Numbered from the stretch's first letter, positions 1-6,922 are shown. The stretch is 9,143 nt of DNA from Treponema sp. UBA4307 (GCA_002394685.1 DGUP01000034.1:26592-35734); one strand, 5' to 3'. Made by a program: numbers and translations. Notes: generated by a model not told the origin, from the letters alone.

Positions 1-17
1 TTTCGACAAGACGTTTC

Positions 18-38
18 ACGACTGGGAGTCGTTTTTTT
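18..38 (+). terminator. Rho-independent terminator of an upstream gene
   Basis: A perfect 6-bp stem (ACGACT at 18-23, AGTCGT at 27-32) with a GGG loop runs directly into seven T residues (32-38). This is the classic intrinsic terminator shape for + strand transcription. It would end a gene lying before the window and separate it from aroA. The stem is short and only half GC, so it may be leaky. Confidence 0.7.
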
Positions 39-152
39 GTTAAATACAATGATTTTCAAAACTCGACATTCGGGCTAGTAATGCTCTGCCGCAAAATTAT
101 CAGTTCTTCAGGAGCAGAATTTCCAGTCTTTTTCATAAGTAAAGAAAAATCT

Positions 153-182
153 TATTGATTCTATCAATAGTAATGTGATAAA
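153..182 (+). promoter_or_regulatory. Putative aroA promoter overlapped by an inverted repeat
   Basis: TTGATT (155-160) and GATAAA (177-182) resemble -35 and -10 boxes with a 16-bp spacer. A perfect 7-bp inverted repeat, TATTGAT (153-159) and ATCAATA (163-169) with a 3-bp centre, lies across the -35 box and could be an operator. A start about 7 bases after the -10 box would leave only a few untranslated bases before ATG 193. That fits the absence of a good Shine-Dalgarno sequence there (only GAG at 185-187). The boxes are matched by eye, and the regulator is unknown. Confidence 0.35.
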
Positions 183-192
183 CTGAGCCCAT

Positions 193-1590
193 ATGATTAT
201 TAAGGCTTTTAAAAACACATTGTCTGGTTCAATACGGGTTCCAGGTTCAAAATCTCATACGATTCGTGCACTTCTTCTTGCATCTCTTGCAGAAGGAGTG
301 TCTCATATTAATAATCCTCTGCCAAGTGCTGACTGCCTTTCAACTGCAGCAGCCCTTCCTCTTCTGGGAGCTGATGTGGATTTACAGAAGGATAAAGACG
401 GGCAGCCGGGAAATCAGTGGATTGTTCAGGGGGCCGGAAAATCCCTCCATCTTCCTGATGATGTGATTAATGTAGGTAACTCTGGTTCTCTCCTTTATTT
501 TCTTTCCCCTGTTGCAGCAACCTTTGACGGCTGGTCTGTTTTTACAGGAGATGCTTCTATCAGAAAGAGACCCGTTTACCACGTAGTTGATGCCTTAAAT
601 CAGCTGGGGGCTCAAGCTTCAACCCGCACCCCGGATTCAAAAGGTTGTCCTCTTATCATTAAAGGACCAATATCCGCAAAAAATACAGTTAAAACTGAAG
701 GGGCTGTTTCTTCCCAGTATATTTCCGGCTTAATGATGAGCGCAATTTTAATGGAAGGAACTTTGCATATTAATCTTTCAGATCCAAAAGAAACTCCCTA
801 TCTTACAATGACTCAGAAATGGCTTGAGAAAGTTGGTGTTAAATGCCGTATTTCCCAGGATTTTAAGCAGATTGAAGTTGACGGGGGAGTCGACCTGAAA
901 GCCTTTGACACAACAATTCCTTCTGACTGGGAATCGGTTGCATTTCCTTTAGTAGCAGCCCTTATTTCAAACAGTGAAATTTCTATTGAAGGAATTGATG
1001 GCAGCGGAACTCAGGGGGATGAAGAAATTGTTTCCGTACTTCAGAAAATCGGTGCAGATATAGAGTGGGATAAAAGCGCTGAAAGAATCACTGTTCGCGG
1101 CATGAAAAAATCCAGAAATGGAATTGGAAGGCTTACAACTGAAAATCTTCCTGAAAAAGAACTTCATATTGCCCTTTCTCCTTTTCCGGATGCCATTTGT
1201 GCCCTTGCTGTTGCAGCCTGCTTTACGGAAGGGAAAACTGTTCTGGAAGATGCGGCTGTCTGCAGAAGAAAAGAAACTGACCGAATCAAGGTGCTTAAGG
1301 AAGAATTGACAAAACTTGGAGCTGAAATAGAAGACGGTCCAGACTATATGATTATCAAGGGCCATTCACCAGTTTTATCTGACGGAAGTCCAAATCCGGA
1401 ATTTAAGCTTCATGGAGGACAGGTGGAATCTTATGATGATCACAGAGTTGCCATGGCGCTTTCCTGCCTTGGACTGGGACTTGATGAAGGAGAGGAAGTT
1501 CTGGTAAAAAATGCAGAATGCTGTTCTGTAAGTTTCCCTCATTTTTATCAGTCAATGAATAGAATTGGTGCTTCTTACCAGGAAGTTTAA
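193..1590 (+). CDS. aroA: 3-phosphoshikimate 1-carboxyvinyltransferase (EPSP synthase)
   Basis: This cytoplasmic shikimate-pathway enzyme joins phosphoenolpyruvate to shikimate-3-phosphate, giving EPSP on the way to chorismate. The 465-aa protein spans the family's double domain and is somewhat longer than the 427-aa E. coli enzyme. Recognisable motifs are PGSKS with K20, S21 and R25 near the N-terminus, GNSGS at 95-99, KRP with R126, SSQ at 173-175, D245 in SDWES, PDA with catalytic-type D333, KETDR with E361 and R364, and DDHR at 415-418. The equivalent of E. coli K411 is V446, as in class II-like enzymes. Oddly, the position matching E. coli R100 (end of the NAGTAMR motif) is Y102. ATG 193 starts just ahead of the usual N-terminal strand, but its ribosome site is poor. 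ridA follows 46 bp downstream, probably on the same transcript. The assignment is firm; sensitivity class and activity are not shown. Confidence 0.95.
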   Translation: MIIKAFKNTLSGSIRVPGSKSHTIRALLLASLAEGVSHINNPLPSADCLSTAAALPLLGADVDLQKDKDGQPGNQWIVQGAGKSLHLPDDVINVGNSGSLLYFLSPVAATFDGWSVFTGDASIRKRPVYHVVDALNQLGAQASTRTPDSKGCPLIIKGPISAKNTVKTEGAVSSQYISGLMMSAILMEGTLHINLSDPKETPYLTMTQKWLEKVGVKCRISQDFKQIEVDGGVDLKAFDTTIPSDWESVAFPLVAALISNSEISIEGIDGSGTQGDEEIVSVLQKIGADIEWDKSAERITVRGMKKSRNGIGRLTTENLPEKELHIALSPFPDAICALAVAACFTEGKTVLEDAAVCRRKETDRIKVLKEELTKLGAEIEDGPDYMIIKGHSPVLSDGSPNPEFKLHGGQVESYDDHRVAMALSCLGLGLDEGEEVLVKNAECCSVSFPHFYQSMNRIGASYQEV

Positions 1591-1601
1591 TTAGAAAATA
1601 A

Positions 1602-1619
1602 TCCGCCTTATTCTGCGGA
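1602..1619 (+). other. Small intergenic hairpin between aroA and ridA
   Basis: TCCGC (1602-1606) and GCGGA (1615-1619) can form a 5-bp stem with an 8-nt loop. It is followed by A residues rather than T, so it is not an intrinsic terminator in the + direction. It sits just before the ridA ribosome site AAGGAG (1623-1628) and might modulate processing or translation, or mean nothing. Confidence 0.25.
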
Positions 1620-1636
1620 AAAAAGGAGTTTTTATA

Positions 1637-2008
1637 ATGGATGTAGTATTTACAAAAAATGCCCCTGATGCAATTGGACCTTATTCACAGGCAATCAAAA
1701 CAGGTAATCTGGTTTTCACATCAGGACAGATTCCAATTAATCCTGCAACAGGTAATCTTGTGGAAGGTGGAATTGCTGAACAGGCTGAACAGGTTTGCAA
1801 AAATCTTGAAGCTGTTTTAAAGGAAGCCGGTACTTCAATAGAAAAGGCTGTTAAAACAACCTGCTTCTTAAAAAACATTTCCGACTTCACTGCTTTCAAC
1901 GAAGTGTATGGAAAGCATTTTACTTCAAAGCCTGCCCGCAGCTGTTTCGAAGTAGCCGCTCTTCCAAAGGGTGCTCTTGTTGAAGTTGAAGTGATTGCAG
2001 AACTGTAA
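1637..2008 (+). CDS. ridA: RidA family reactive enamine/imine deaminase
   Basis: RidA (YjgF/YER057c/UK114 family) hydrolyses reactive enamines and imines such as 2-aminoacrylate released by pyridoxal-phosphate enzymes, protecting those enzymes in the cytoplasm. The 123-aa length is typical of this small trimeric family. The N-terminal IGPYSQA segment carries Y16; SGQIP lies at 29-33; the family signature near the C-terminus has PARSC with R101 and C103, then E116. These match Salmonella RidA Y17, R105, C107 and E120, so the catalytic arginine is present and true deaminase activity is likely, unlike in archetypes lacking this Arg. ATG 1637 has a good AAGGAG ribosome site 8 bases upstream. It lies 46 bp after aroA with no terminator between them, so co-transcription is likely. 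No clear terminator follows. Confidence 0.95.
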   Translation: MDVVFTKNAPDAIGPYSQAIKTGNLVFTSGQIPINPATGNLVEGGIAEQAEQVCKNLEAVLKEAGTSIEKAVKTTCFLKNISDFTAFNEVYGKHFTSKPARSCFEVAALPKGALVEVEVIAEL

Positions 2009-2050
2009 AATATTTTATTTCCTCAAATTGTAGTCATATTGTGATTTAAA

Positions 2051-2097
2051 ACACAAATATCTGTGTAAAAAAAGTTAAAAATATGTTATAAAACATA
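2051..2097 (+). promoter_or_regulatory. Putative promoter and operator-like repeats before the lipoprotein gene
   Basis: TATAAA (2087-2092) is a plausible -10 box, with a weak -35 candidate TGTAAA (2064-2069) 17 bp upstream. A perfect inverted repeat, TATGTT (2082-2087) and AACATA (2092-2097) with a 4-bp centre, covers the -10 box. A second, ACACA (2051-2055) and TGTGT (2062-2066), lies by the -35 box. Repeats over both boxes suggest a repressor-controlled promoter, although short AT-rich palindromes also arise by chance. The 142-bp gap after ridA fits the start of a new transcription unit. Confidence 0.35.
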
Positions 2098-2140
2098 GTA
2101 CTAGGTGAATGTTTTAGTCAGCTTTAGTAAACTACAGTTT

Positions 2141-2144
2141 GAGG
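2141..2144 (+). promoter_or_regulatory. Ribosome binding site that fixes the lipoprotein start at ATG 2151
   Basis: GAGG lies six bases before ATG 2151. The upstream in-frame candidate is TTG 2139, which overlaps this motif and has no Shine-Dalgarno sequence of its own. The ATG also begins a standard signal peptide (Met-Lys, then hydrophobic), so 2151 is the better start. Confidence 0.7.
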
Positions 2145-2150
2145 TATCTG

Positions 2151-4979
2151 ATGAAACTTTTTCGCAATATTATTGCATTAACTTTAGCTTCTGCAATCAC
2201 ATTTTTTTTTACATCATGTTTTAATGAAAATACATCTAAAAAGATTTCATTAAATGAAGGACTCTGGTCCTTTGACGTACAGAATAATAAATCTACAATT
2301 ACATATTATGCAGGAAAAAGCGATTCTATCGTAATCATTCCTTCTGTTCTGGGTGGAAAAACTGTTACTGCCATTGGAGGAAATGCTTTCGGTCACCACG
2401 GAGAAATCCTGGAAGTTTATGTTCCTGATTCAGTTGAAACTGTTGCCGACTGGGCTTTTTATGACCTGAACGAAGCAATGGTCATTTCCTTTGCAAATCC
2501 AAAAGTTCAAATTTCCCAGGGGGCCTTTCAGTCCAGCGCAAATGCCGCTCTTTATCTTCCTGTAGGCTCAAACCAGTTTAAGGCTGGTGGAAAAACTGTT
2601 CTTTCTTCAGGCACTGAAAAAATATCCCTTAAAATAAAAAATCCTTCAAAAGCTGCAATCGCCGGAACTACTTACCTGAATGTAAACGGCAGGCTTTCTC
2701 TTGATGACATAGCAGCACTTGCACAAAGTTATAATGGGCAGGCTGTCAGGGAAGGAAAATCTGTGACTTTTACCGGTGACGACTATCCTGTAGTTGAAAA
2801 GGTTAATGAAATTTCAGAAACTCTTGCCGGTCTTGTAAAGGCTGAAGATTTAACAAAGCAGTTTTTTGCCCTTACTGACGGGGATGCAATGGCTGTGAAT
2901 GAAAGAATTGCAGCAGATTCTTCTTATAATAAGTATGGGGATAAAATTAATTTTGTATCCGGTTATTACTTGAACGGTAAACCTGTATCTGTTGATGAAA
3001 ATGCTCTTGCTTACGATGTTGTTACCGGCGAAGAGATTTTAAAATCTGAATTAACAGGAACTTTCCCTTCAGCAACAATTAAATCTGATGATTACAAGTA
3101 TGTGGCAGTTACAGACAGCGATCAGGATGGTGATATTGATGTTATCTACTACAGCCCTTACGAAATTACTTACAGATATGACGATGTGACAATTAAAAGT
3201 AAAAATAAGAAGCTGAATGGTTTAACAGCCCGTACCTGTTTAAATCCAGCCTATCTGTCTTTTGCTTCTGCCGCACTTTACGCAGACGGAATTAAAATCA
3301 ATGGAAATCATTCAGTTCTTACTGCAGCCGGGGAAGAAGAAAGCCTGGTTTTTGCAAAAAATTATGGTTCAGTTAATTTAGACAGCATTAACGGCATTTC
3401 CACCTCGGAATCAAACTGGGCAAAAATGTCTTATCTTACGGGACTTGATTCCTGCAATGTAGAAATTACCATGGAATGGGGTCTGAATGCCCTTCTTTAT
3501 GCAGTAGACGGCGGACAGATAAATGTAGGAAAACTTAAGGGAACTAGAAGTGTATTCACTGCTGATGGTGACGGTGCAAATGGAATTATTGCAGGGGGAA
3601 CTGGTTCTCTTGCCGGCAGCAATAAGGCTCCTTACAGTACAGCTGCAGTAAATGTTACAAATGCTACTTTTAATCTGCGGGGATGGAATAATCACGTTGC
3701 AGATGTTGTTTACGGAGGATATGCTTCCCTTAAAAACGTAGACTCTACTACAGGCATTAAGGGTAGTTACGCTGTAGGTCAGGCCTCTGCTCTTGCAAAC
3801 GATTTTGGTAACGGCCTTGTGGAAGCAGAAAACTTTTCTACGGAAGTATATGGTAACCGTTCTGCAGGAGCTTACGTAATTGGGGGAGGAATTATTACTG
3901 CTGATTCTTCCCAGTTTGTTTCCTGTGCAGATGCAGGCCTGGTAATTGCTTCCGGTGGAACTTATCAGGTAAATGATTCAAGTGTGAGCGGTGTAATTGC
4001 CCTTAGAAACAGAGGTGGAATTACTCCTGATTCCACAAGTACTTTTAACAGAACAGCTTTTATCTCTGATTTGTCCCATAAAAATGATTATGTTTACGGT
4101 GAAAAAGCCCTTGCTGCAAAAAATGCCTGGGAAAGTGCCAGCTCAACTTCAGAACTCATGCAGTTTATTATGAGCGGCAGAAAAATGACTTTTGGAAAAC
4201 TCTGTGAATATTATCAGATTGACGGGGATAAGAAAAAGAAGCTGTATGCTGACCTTTCAAAACTTGCCGGCAAAACTTACACGGATGAAACTGAACTGAG
4301 AAACTCTGTCCTGGACAATACTTTCTATAATTATTCCGCTGCTGCCTATACCGGTCAGAGGGATTATTCAGATGTTCCTTATCTTACTTTCGGGTCAAGT
4401 TTCGGTGGCTTAGTAAGCTCCGTATTTGAATTTGAATCCAGTGGAGTAAACCTTAAATTAAATAACTGTACCTATGATAATAAGAACTCAGTTGATTTTA
4501 AGTATCTGGCTGCAAGTGAAGCAGGCAGTGCTCCTTCATTGACCTTTAACGGCGGCAGTGGAAGAGGCATTATCTGGAATGAAGGTGATGTTTTCAGATT
4601 TGTTGAAGGCAGAGGGGACAAGCGTTCTTCTACAATAACTGTTTCTTTCTATAACTTTACCTTTACCGGAGTTTTTGCAGACGGATCCAACGGCCTGTGG
4701 AATGTAGAAGGCCTTTCTTACAAGGACAATGACGGAAATGAAAGCAGCCTGAACGGTAACTTTTATAATGCAAAATCAAACTGGGGAGTCAGTGCCACAA
4801 TCGGCAAAGGCTCTGTATGGAATGTAAGCGGAGAGTCTTACCTGGGCAGTCTGACCATTGAAGAAGGTTCTACAATTCAGGGAACTGCAGGCAGAGAAGT
4901 TACAATATACGTAAATGGAGAAGTTGTCTCTAAAACATCCGGCTCATATAAAGGCCATATCATTGTAACTGTAGACTGA
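2151..4979 (+). CDS. Large putative surface lipoprotein: leucine-rich repeats plus predicted beta-solenoid
   Basis: From ATG 2151 the product is 942 aa. A basic start, a hydrophobic stretch and FTSC place a probable lipidation cysteine at C23; the lipobox is loose, as often seen in spirochaetes. Residues about 55-135 look like BspA/TpLRR-type leucine-rich repeats (VTAIGGNAF, then VYVPDSVETVADWAF). An Asp-rich loop with D322, D324, D326, D328 and D330 resembles calcium sites of EF-hand or FG-GAP type. About 370-640 is rich in Gly, Asn, Ser and Thr with short alternating strands, as in right-handed beta-helices. About 647-720 looks helical and Lys-rich. The tail (about 795-942) returns to beta-solenoid style, including a GSVWNVSGES element common in adhesin-like proteins. 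Function is unknown; adhesion or a surface scaffold is inferred. A nine-T tract lies in the signal-peptide codons. A peptidoglycan-binding-domain gene follows 32 bp later. Confidence 0.8.
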   Translation: MKLFRNIIALTLASAITFFFTSCFNENTSKKISLNEGLWSFDVQNNKSTITYYAGKSDSIVIIPSVLGGKTVTAIGGNAFGHHGEILEVYVPDSVETVADWAFYDLNEAMVISFANPKVQISQGAFQSSANAALYLPVGSNQFKAGGKTVLSSGTEKISLKIKNPSKAAIAGTTYLNVNGRLSLDDIAALAQSYNGQAVREGKSVTFTGDDYPVVEKVNEISETLAGLVKAEDLTKQFFALTDGDAMAVNERIAADSSYNKYGDKINFVSGYYLNGKPVSVDENALAYDVVTGEEILKSELTGTFPSATIKSDDYKYVAVTDSDQDGDIDVIYYSPYEITYRYDDVTIKSKNKKLNGLTARTCLNPAYLSFASAALYADGIKINGNHSVLTAAGEEESLVFAKNYGSVNLDSINGISTSESNWAKMSYLTGLDSCNVEITMEWGLNALLYAVDGGQINVGKLKGTRSVFTADGDGANGIIAGGTGSLAGSNKAPYSTAAVNVTNATFNLRGWNNHVADVVYGGYASLKNVDSTTGIKGSYAVGQASALANDFGNGLVEAENFSTEVYGNRSAGAYVIGGGIITADSSQFVSCADAGLVIASGGTYQVNDSSVSGVIALRNRGGITPDSTSTFNRTAFISDLSHKNDYVYGEKALAAKNAWESASSTSELMQFIMSGRKMTFGKLCEYYQIDGDKKKKLYADLSKLAGKTYTDETELRNSVLDNTFYNYSAAAYTGQRDYSDVPYLTFGSSFGGLVSSVFEFESSGVNLKLNNCTYDNKNSVDFKYLAASEAGSAPSLTFNGGSGRGIIWNEGDVFRFVEGRGDKRSSTITVSFYNFTFTGVFADGSNGLWNVEGLSYKDNDGNESSLNGNFYNAKSNWGVSATIGKGSVWNVSGESYLGSLTIEEGSTIQGTAGREVTIYVNGEVVSKTSGSYKGHIIVTVD
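2202..2210 (+). repeat. Homopolymeric T9 tract in the signal-peptide codons
   Basis: Nine consecutive T residues encode three Phe codons at residues 18-20 of the lipoprotein, three residues before the lipidation cysteine. Gain or loss of one T would shift the frame before the lipobox and abolish the mature protein. The tract itself is directly visible; a switching role is inference. Confidence 0.6.
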
Positions 4980-5009
4980 TTTTTTTCTTCTATCCTGCCG
5001 AAACTACAG
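4969..5009 (+). other. Possible coupling hairpin across the lipoprotein stop and the next start
   Basis: CTGTAG (4969-4974), in the last codons of the lipoprotein gene, is the exact reverse complement of CTACAG (5004-5009), three bases before ATG 5012. If it pairs, the 29-nt loop holds the stop codon and a T7 run, and the initiation region of the next gene would be partly hidden until a ribosome reaches the upstream stop. The next gene lacks a normal Shine-Dalgarno sequence, which suits translational coupling. The stem is only 6 bp, so this is tentative. Confidence 0.3.
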
Positions 5010-5011
5010 GT

Positions 5012-5722
5012 ATGAAGAGATTTTTGAGATTTTTCTTGATTTCCAGCCTGATTATTTTTCCTCTCCAGGCCCAGTCCTTTGAAAGAAGACTTATGTATAC
5101 CAGTCCTCTTATGACCGGAGAGGATGTAAAACTTGTAGAAGAAAAACTTCTGAATTTAGGCTTCTGTCCGGGAGATGGAACAGACGGGGAATTTGACGAA
5201 AAAACTGCCCAGGCACTGAAAGATTATCAACTGTTTTATGGTTTTAAGAACGATGGAATTGTAACCAGGGAACTTTTTGACAGCCTTAATACCTGTGAAT
5301 CCAGTTCTTTATCTAATTTAAGGAAAAAAATCGACAGCGCCGTTAAAGAAGCAAATTCCTTTAATCCGGGAAATTTAAAATCAGGGCAGACCTTAAGCTG
5401 GAATTTTTCTTTTGAAGGAGATGCACTATACACAAGTACAGTGTATAACGGCTGCAGTCTTGTAAAGGCTGATATCCAGAATGATGAAAGCCATATTTTT
5501 GCCCGGCTCTTCAAGTTGTCAGATAAAAGCGAGCTATTTCTTTACAGCATAATAACTTATACTGATTCCTTCAGTCAGGTTCCTTCCAGTGAAGAGAATT
5601 ACTGTTACTACATTTCCAGCGGAAAAGCCTTCTTAATATCCAGAGGCCTGCCTGAGCTGCAGGAAACTTTCGGCCTTAAAGACCAGCTTAAAATCCTGGA
5701 AAGTAAAATACAAGGTCTGTAG
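5012..5722 (+). CDS. Secreted peptidoglycan-binding-domain protein
   Basis: The 236-aa product begins with a clear signal peptide: basic MKR, a hydrophobic core to about residue 17, and a probable signal peptidase I cut after PLQA (A20). Residues about 34-92 match the PG_binding_1 fold (Pfam PF01471 style): GEDVKLVEEKLLNLGF, a GTDGEFDEKT turn, the helix AQALKDYQ, then DGIVTRELFDSL. Such domains usually hold proteins to the cell wall. Residues 93-236 resemble no domain I can name and contain no recognisable hydrolase motif; the segment looks beta-rich, with three Cys (C95, C148, C198). It therefore looks like a wall-binding module or partner, not an evident lytic enzyme. It starts 32 bp after the lipoprotein gene with no good ribosome site, suggesting a shared transcript and perhaps a shared envelope role. 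Confidence 0.8.
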   Translation: MKRFLRFFLISSLIIFPLQAQSFERRLMYTSPLMTGEDVKLVEEKLLNLGFCPGDGTDGEFDEKTAQALKDYQLFYGFKNDGIVTRELFDSLNTCESSSLSNLRKKIDSAVKEANSFNPGNLKSGQTLSWNFSFEGDALYTSTVYNGCSLVKADIQNDESHIFARLFKLSDKSELFLYSIITYTDSFSQVPSSEENYCYYISSGKAFLISRGLPELQETFGLKDQLKILESKIQGL

Positions 5723-5776
5723 TTGACCAAATACAAAAAATATTGCAACCTTTTCCTTAGGATTATGTCTAATCTA

Positions 5777-5856
5777 TTGTTAACTGTTTAACGATTATAC
5801 ATTTTTTGATTAATTGTCATGTATAAAAAATCTGGTTAACTAAAAAATTATAGGGG
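5777..5856 (+). promoter_or_regulatory. AT-rich leader with candidate promoter, inverted repeat and ribosome site for the GT8 gene
   Basis: The 144-bp gap after 5722 is very AT-rich. It contains TATAAA (5822-5827) as a possible -10 box without a convincing -35 box, and TTGTCA (5814-5819), which looks like a -35 box but lacks a good -10 partner. An imperfect inverted repeat, TTGTTAA (5777-5783) and TTAACGA (5788-5794), matches at 6 of 7 positions. GTTAAC recurs at 5835-5840. AGGGG (5852-5856) is the ribosome site for ATG 5867, with a rather long 10-nt spacer. A new transcription unit probably starts here, but the exact promoter cannot be settled by eye. Confidence 0.35.
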
Positions 5857-5866
5857 ATTAAACATT

Positions 5867-6922
5867 ATGAAGGAAATAATTCCAATTTTTTTTGCAGTGA
5901 ATGATAATTATGCACCTTATCTTGGTGTTGCAGTCAAATCAATGCTTGAAAATGCAAGTAAGAATTATGATTACAAAATTTATGTACTTGTAACAAATGT
6001 TTCAGAAGATCATAAGGATAAGTTAAGAAAAATAACTGCAGACTATGATTATGCATCAATTGATTTTATAAACGTAACTGAAGAACTGGACAAGATGCAG
6101 GGCATGCTGCACATGCGTGACTACTATTCAAAGGAAACCTATTACCGTTTCTTTATTGCTCCACTTTTCCCTCAGTACGACAAGGTTCTTTACCTGGACT
6201 GCGATATTGTTGTTAAGGGCGATATTTCTGAAATGTACAACAAGCCTCTTGGAAACAATCTTCTTGGTGCTGCCATTGAGGAAGTTGTATATCTTGATCC
6301 AATTTTCCGCAATTACAGTGAAAAGTGTCTGGGTGTTCCTGCTGATGATTATATTGGTGCAGGAATCCTGATTATTAATGCAAAAAAATTCCGTCAGGAA
6401 CATGTTGAAGAGCAGTTTGTTGATATGCTCTCAAAATACAAGTTCTATGTTGCCCAGGACCAGGACTATCTTAACGTAATCTGTAAGGATAGAATTTATT
6501 ATCTCGACCTGGGATGGAATAAGACTGCATTTAAGAATCCTGATTTTAACGATGCAAACCTTAAAATCGTTCACTATAAAATGAGCTGGAAGCCATGGCT
6601 TAATGATGGCGTTGAATATGAATGGGACTTCTGGAAGTATGCTGATGGAAATCCTTTCTACGATGAAATCATGCAGGTTAAGAAGAGTTATACTGATGCC
6701 CAGCGTGCAAAGGATGCTGAAGGTGGTAAAAAACTTCTTGAAGTTGCCAGACGTGATGCAGATGATCCAAACAACTACTGGAATACAGTTCGTAAATCTT
6801 CAATGCCTTACAAGGTAGGCAATACTTTCAAAAAATTCGGTCATTTTGTAGCAGAATCTCCTGTTGTAAGTTACATTAAGCAGGTATATCATAGGTCTGT
6901 TTATGGCAGCAGAAACAAATAA
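5867..6922 (+). CDS. Glycosyltransferase family 8 (LgtC/GspA-like)
   Basis: GT8 enzymes are retaining transferases that move a sugar, commonly galactose or glucose, from a UDP-sugar to a glycan or lipid acceptor. This 351-aa protein shows the family plan: an N-terminal strand IPIFFAVNDNYAPYLGVAVKS, the metal-binding DxD motif at D111-D113 in VLYLDCDIVVKGD, YIGAG at 162-166, DQDYLN at 198-203, and the C-terminal HYKMSWKPW containing H236, equivalent to the HFxGPxKPW element of LgtC. All catalytic-type motifs are intact. Residues about 270-351 form a basic, partly helical tail with no named domain, perhaps for membrane contact. An eight-T run falls in codons 7-9. Its last 20 bases overlap the next gene, an acyltransferase, so the two are probably co-translated. 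The sugar and acceptor cannot be predicted. Confidence 0.9.
   Translation: MKEIIPIFFAVNDNYAPYLGVAVKSMLENASKNYDYKIYVLVTNVSEDHKDKLRKITADYDYASIDFINVTEELDKMQGMLHMRDYYSKETYYRFFIAPLFPQYDKVLYLDCDIVVKGDISEMYNKPLGNNLLGAAIEEVVYLDPIFRNYSEKCLGVPADDYIGAGILIINAKKFRQEHVEEQFVDMLSKYKFYVAQDQDYLNVICKDRIYYLDLGWNKTAFKNPDFNDANLKIVHYKMSWKPWLNDGVEYEWDFWKYADGNPFYDEIMQVKKSYTDAQRAKDAEGGKKLLEVARRDADDPNNYWNTVRKSSMPYKVGNTFKKFGHFVAESPVVSYIKQVYHRSVYGSRNK
5886..5893 (+). repeat. Homopolymeric T8 tract near the GT8 start
   Basis: Eight T residues span codons 7-9 (Ile-Phe-Phe) of the glycosyltransferase. A one-base change would cause an early frameshift. This is visible directly; it would matter only if the length varies between cells or strains. 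Confidence 0.4.

Noticed and set aside
82..118. TGCTC/GAGCA and overlapping TCTGC/GCAGA pairings in the aroA upstream region as a riboswitch or small RNA
   Set aside because: The stems are 5 bp with loops of about 25 nt, compete with each other and match no riboswitch class I know. No start or terminator frames an RNA gene here.
967..1365. Minus-strand open frame of 132 codons inside aroA
   Set aside because: It lies wholly antisense to a well-conserved enzyme, has no ribosome site or recognisable domain, and its composition mirrors aroA codons. The same reasoning removes the other antisense and out-of-frame open frames at 382-582, 1681-1899, 3411-3695, 5236-5514, 6128-6403, 7401-7658 and 7894-8103.
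2007..2016. AAAATATTTT palindrome after ridA as a terminator
   Set aside because: The stem would be entirely A-T with no loop and no stable pairing, so it cannot be supported as an intrinsic terminator.
2139..2150. TTG 2139 as start of the lipoprotein gene
   Set aside because: It overlaps the GAGG that serves ATG 2151, has no ribosome site of its own, and adds four residues that do not improve the signal peptide.
2352..2600. 15-base direct repeat GGTGGAAAAACTGTT at 2352-2366 and 2586-2600
   Set aside because: Both copies encode GGKTV in the same frame inside repeat-like protein, so they are explained by coding for similar peptide turns and not by a mobile or regulatory element.
5714..5728. 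GGTC/GACC hairpin at the end of the peptidoglycan-binding gene as a terminator
   Set aside because: The stem is four base pairs and is followed by A-rich DNA, without the T run needed.
5779..5840. Recurring GTTAAC words in the GT8 leader as a repeat array
   Set aside because: Only two exact copies (5779, 5835) occur with irregular spacing in very AT-rich DNA; GTTAAC is itself a palindrome and expected by chance.
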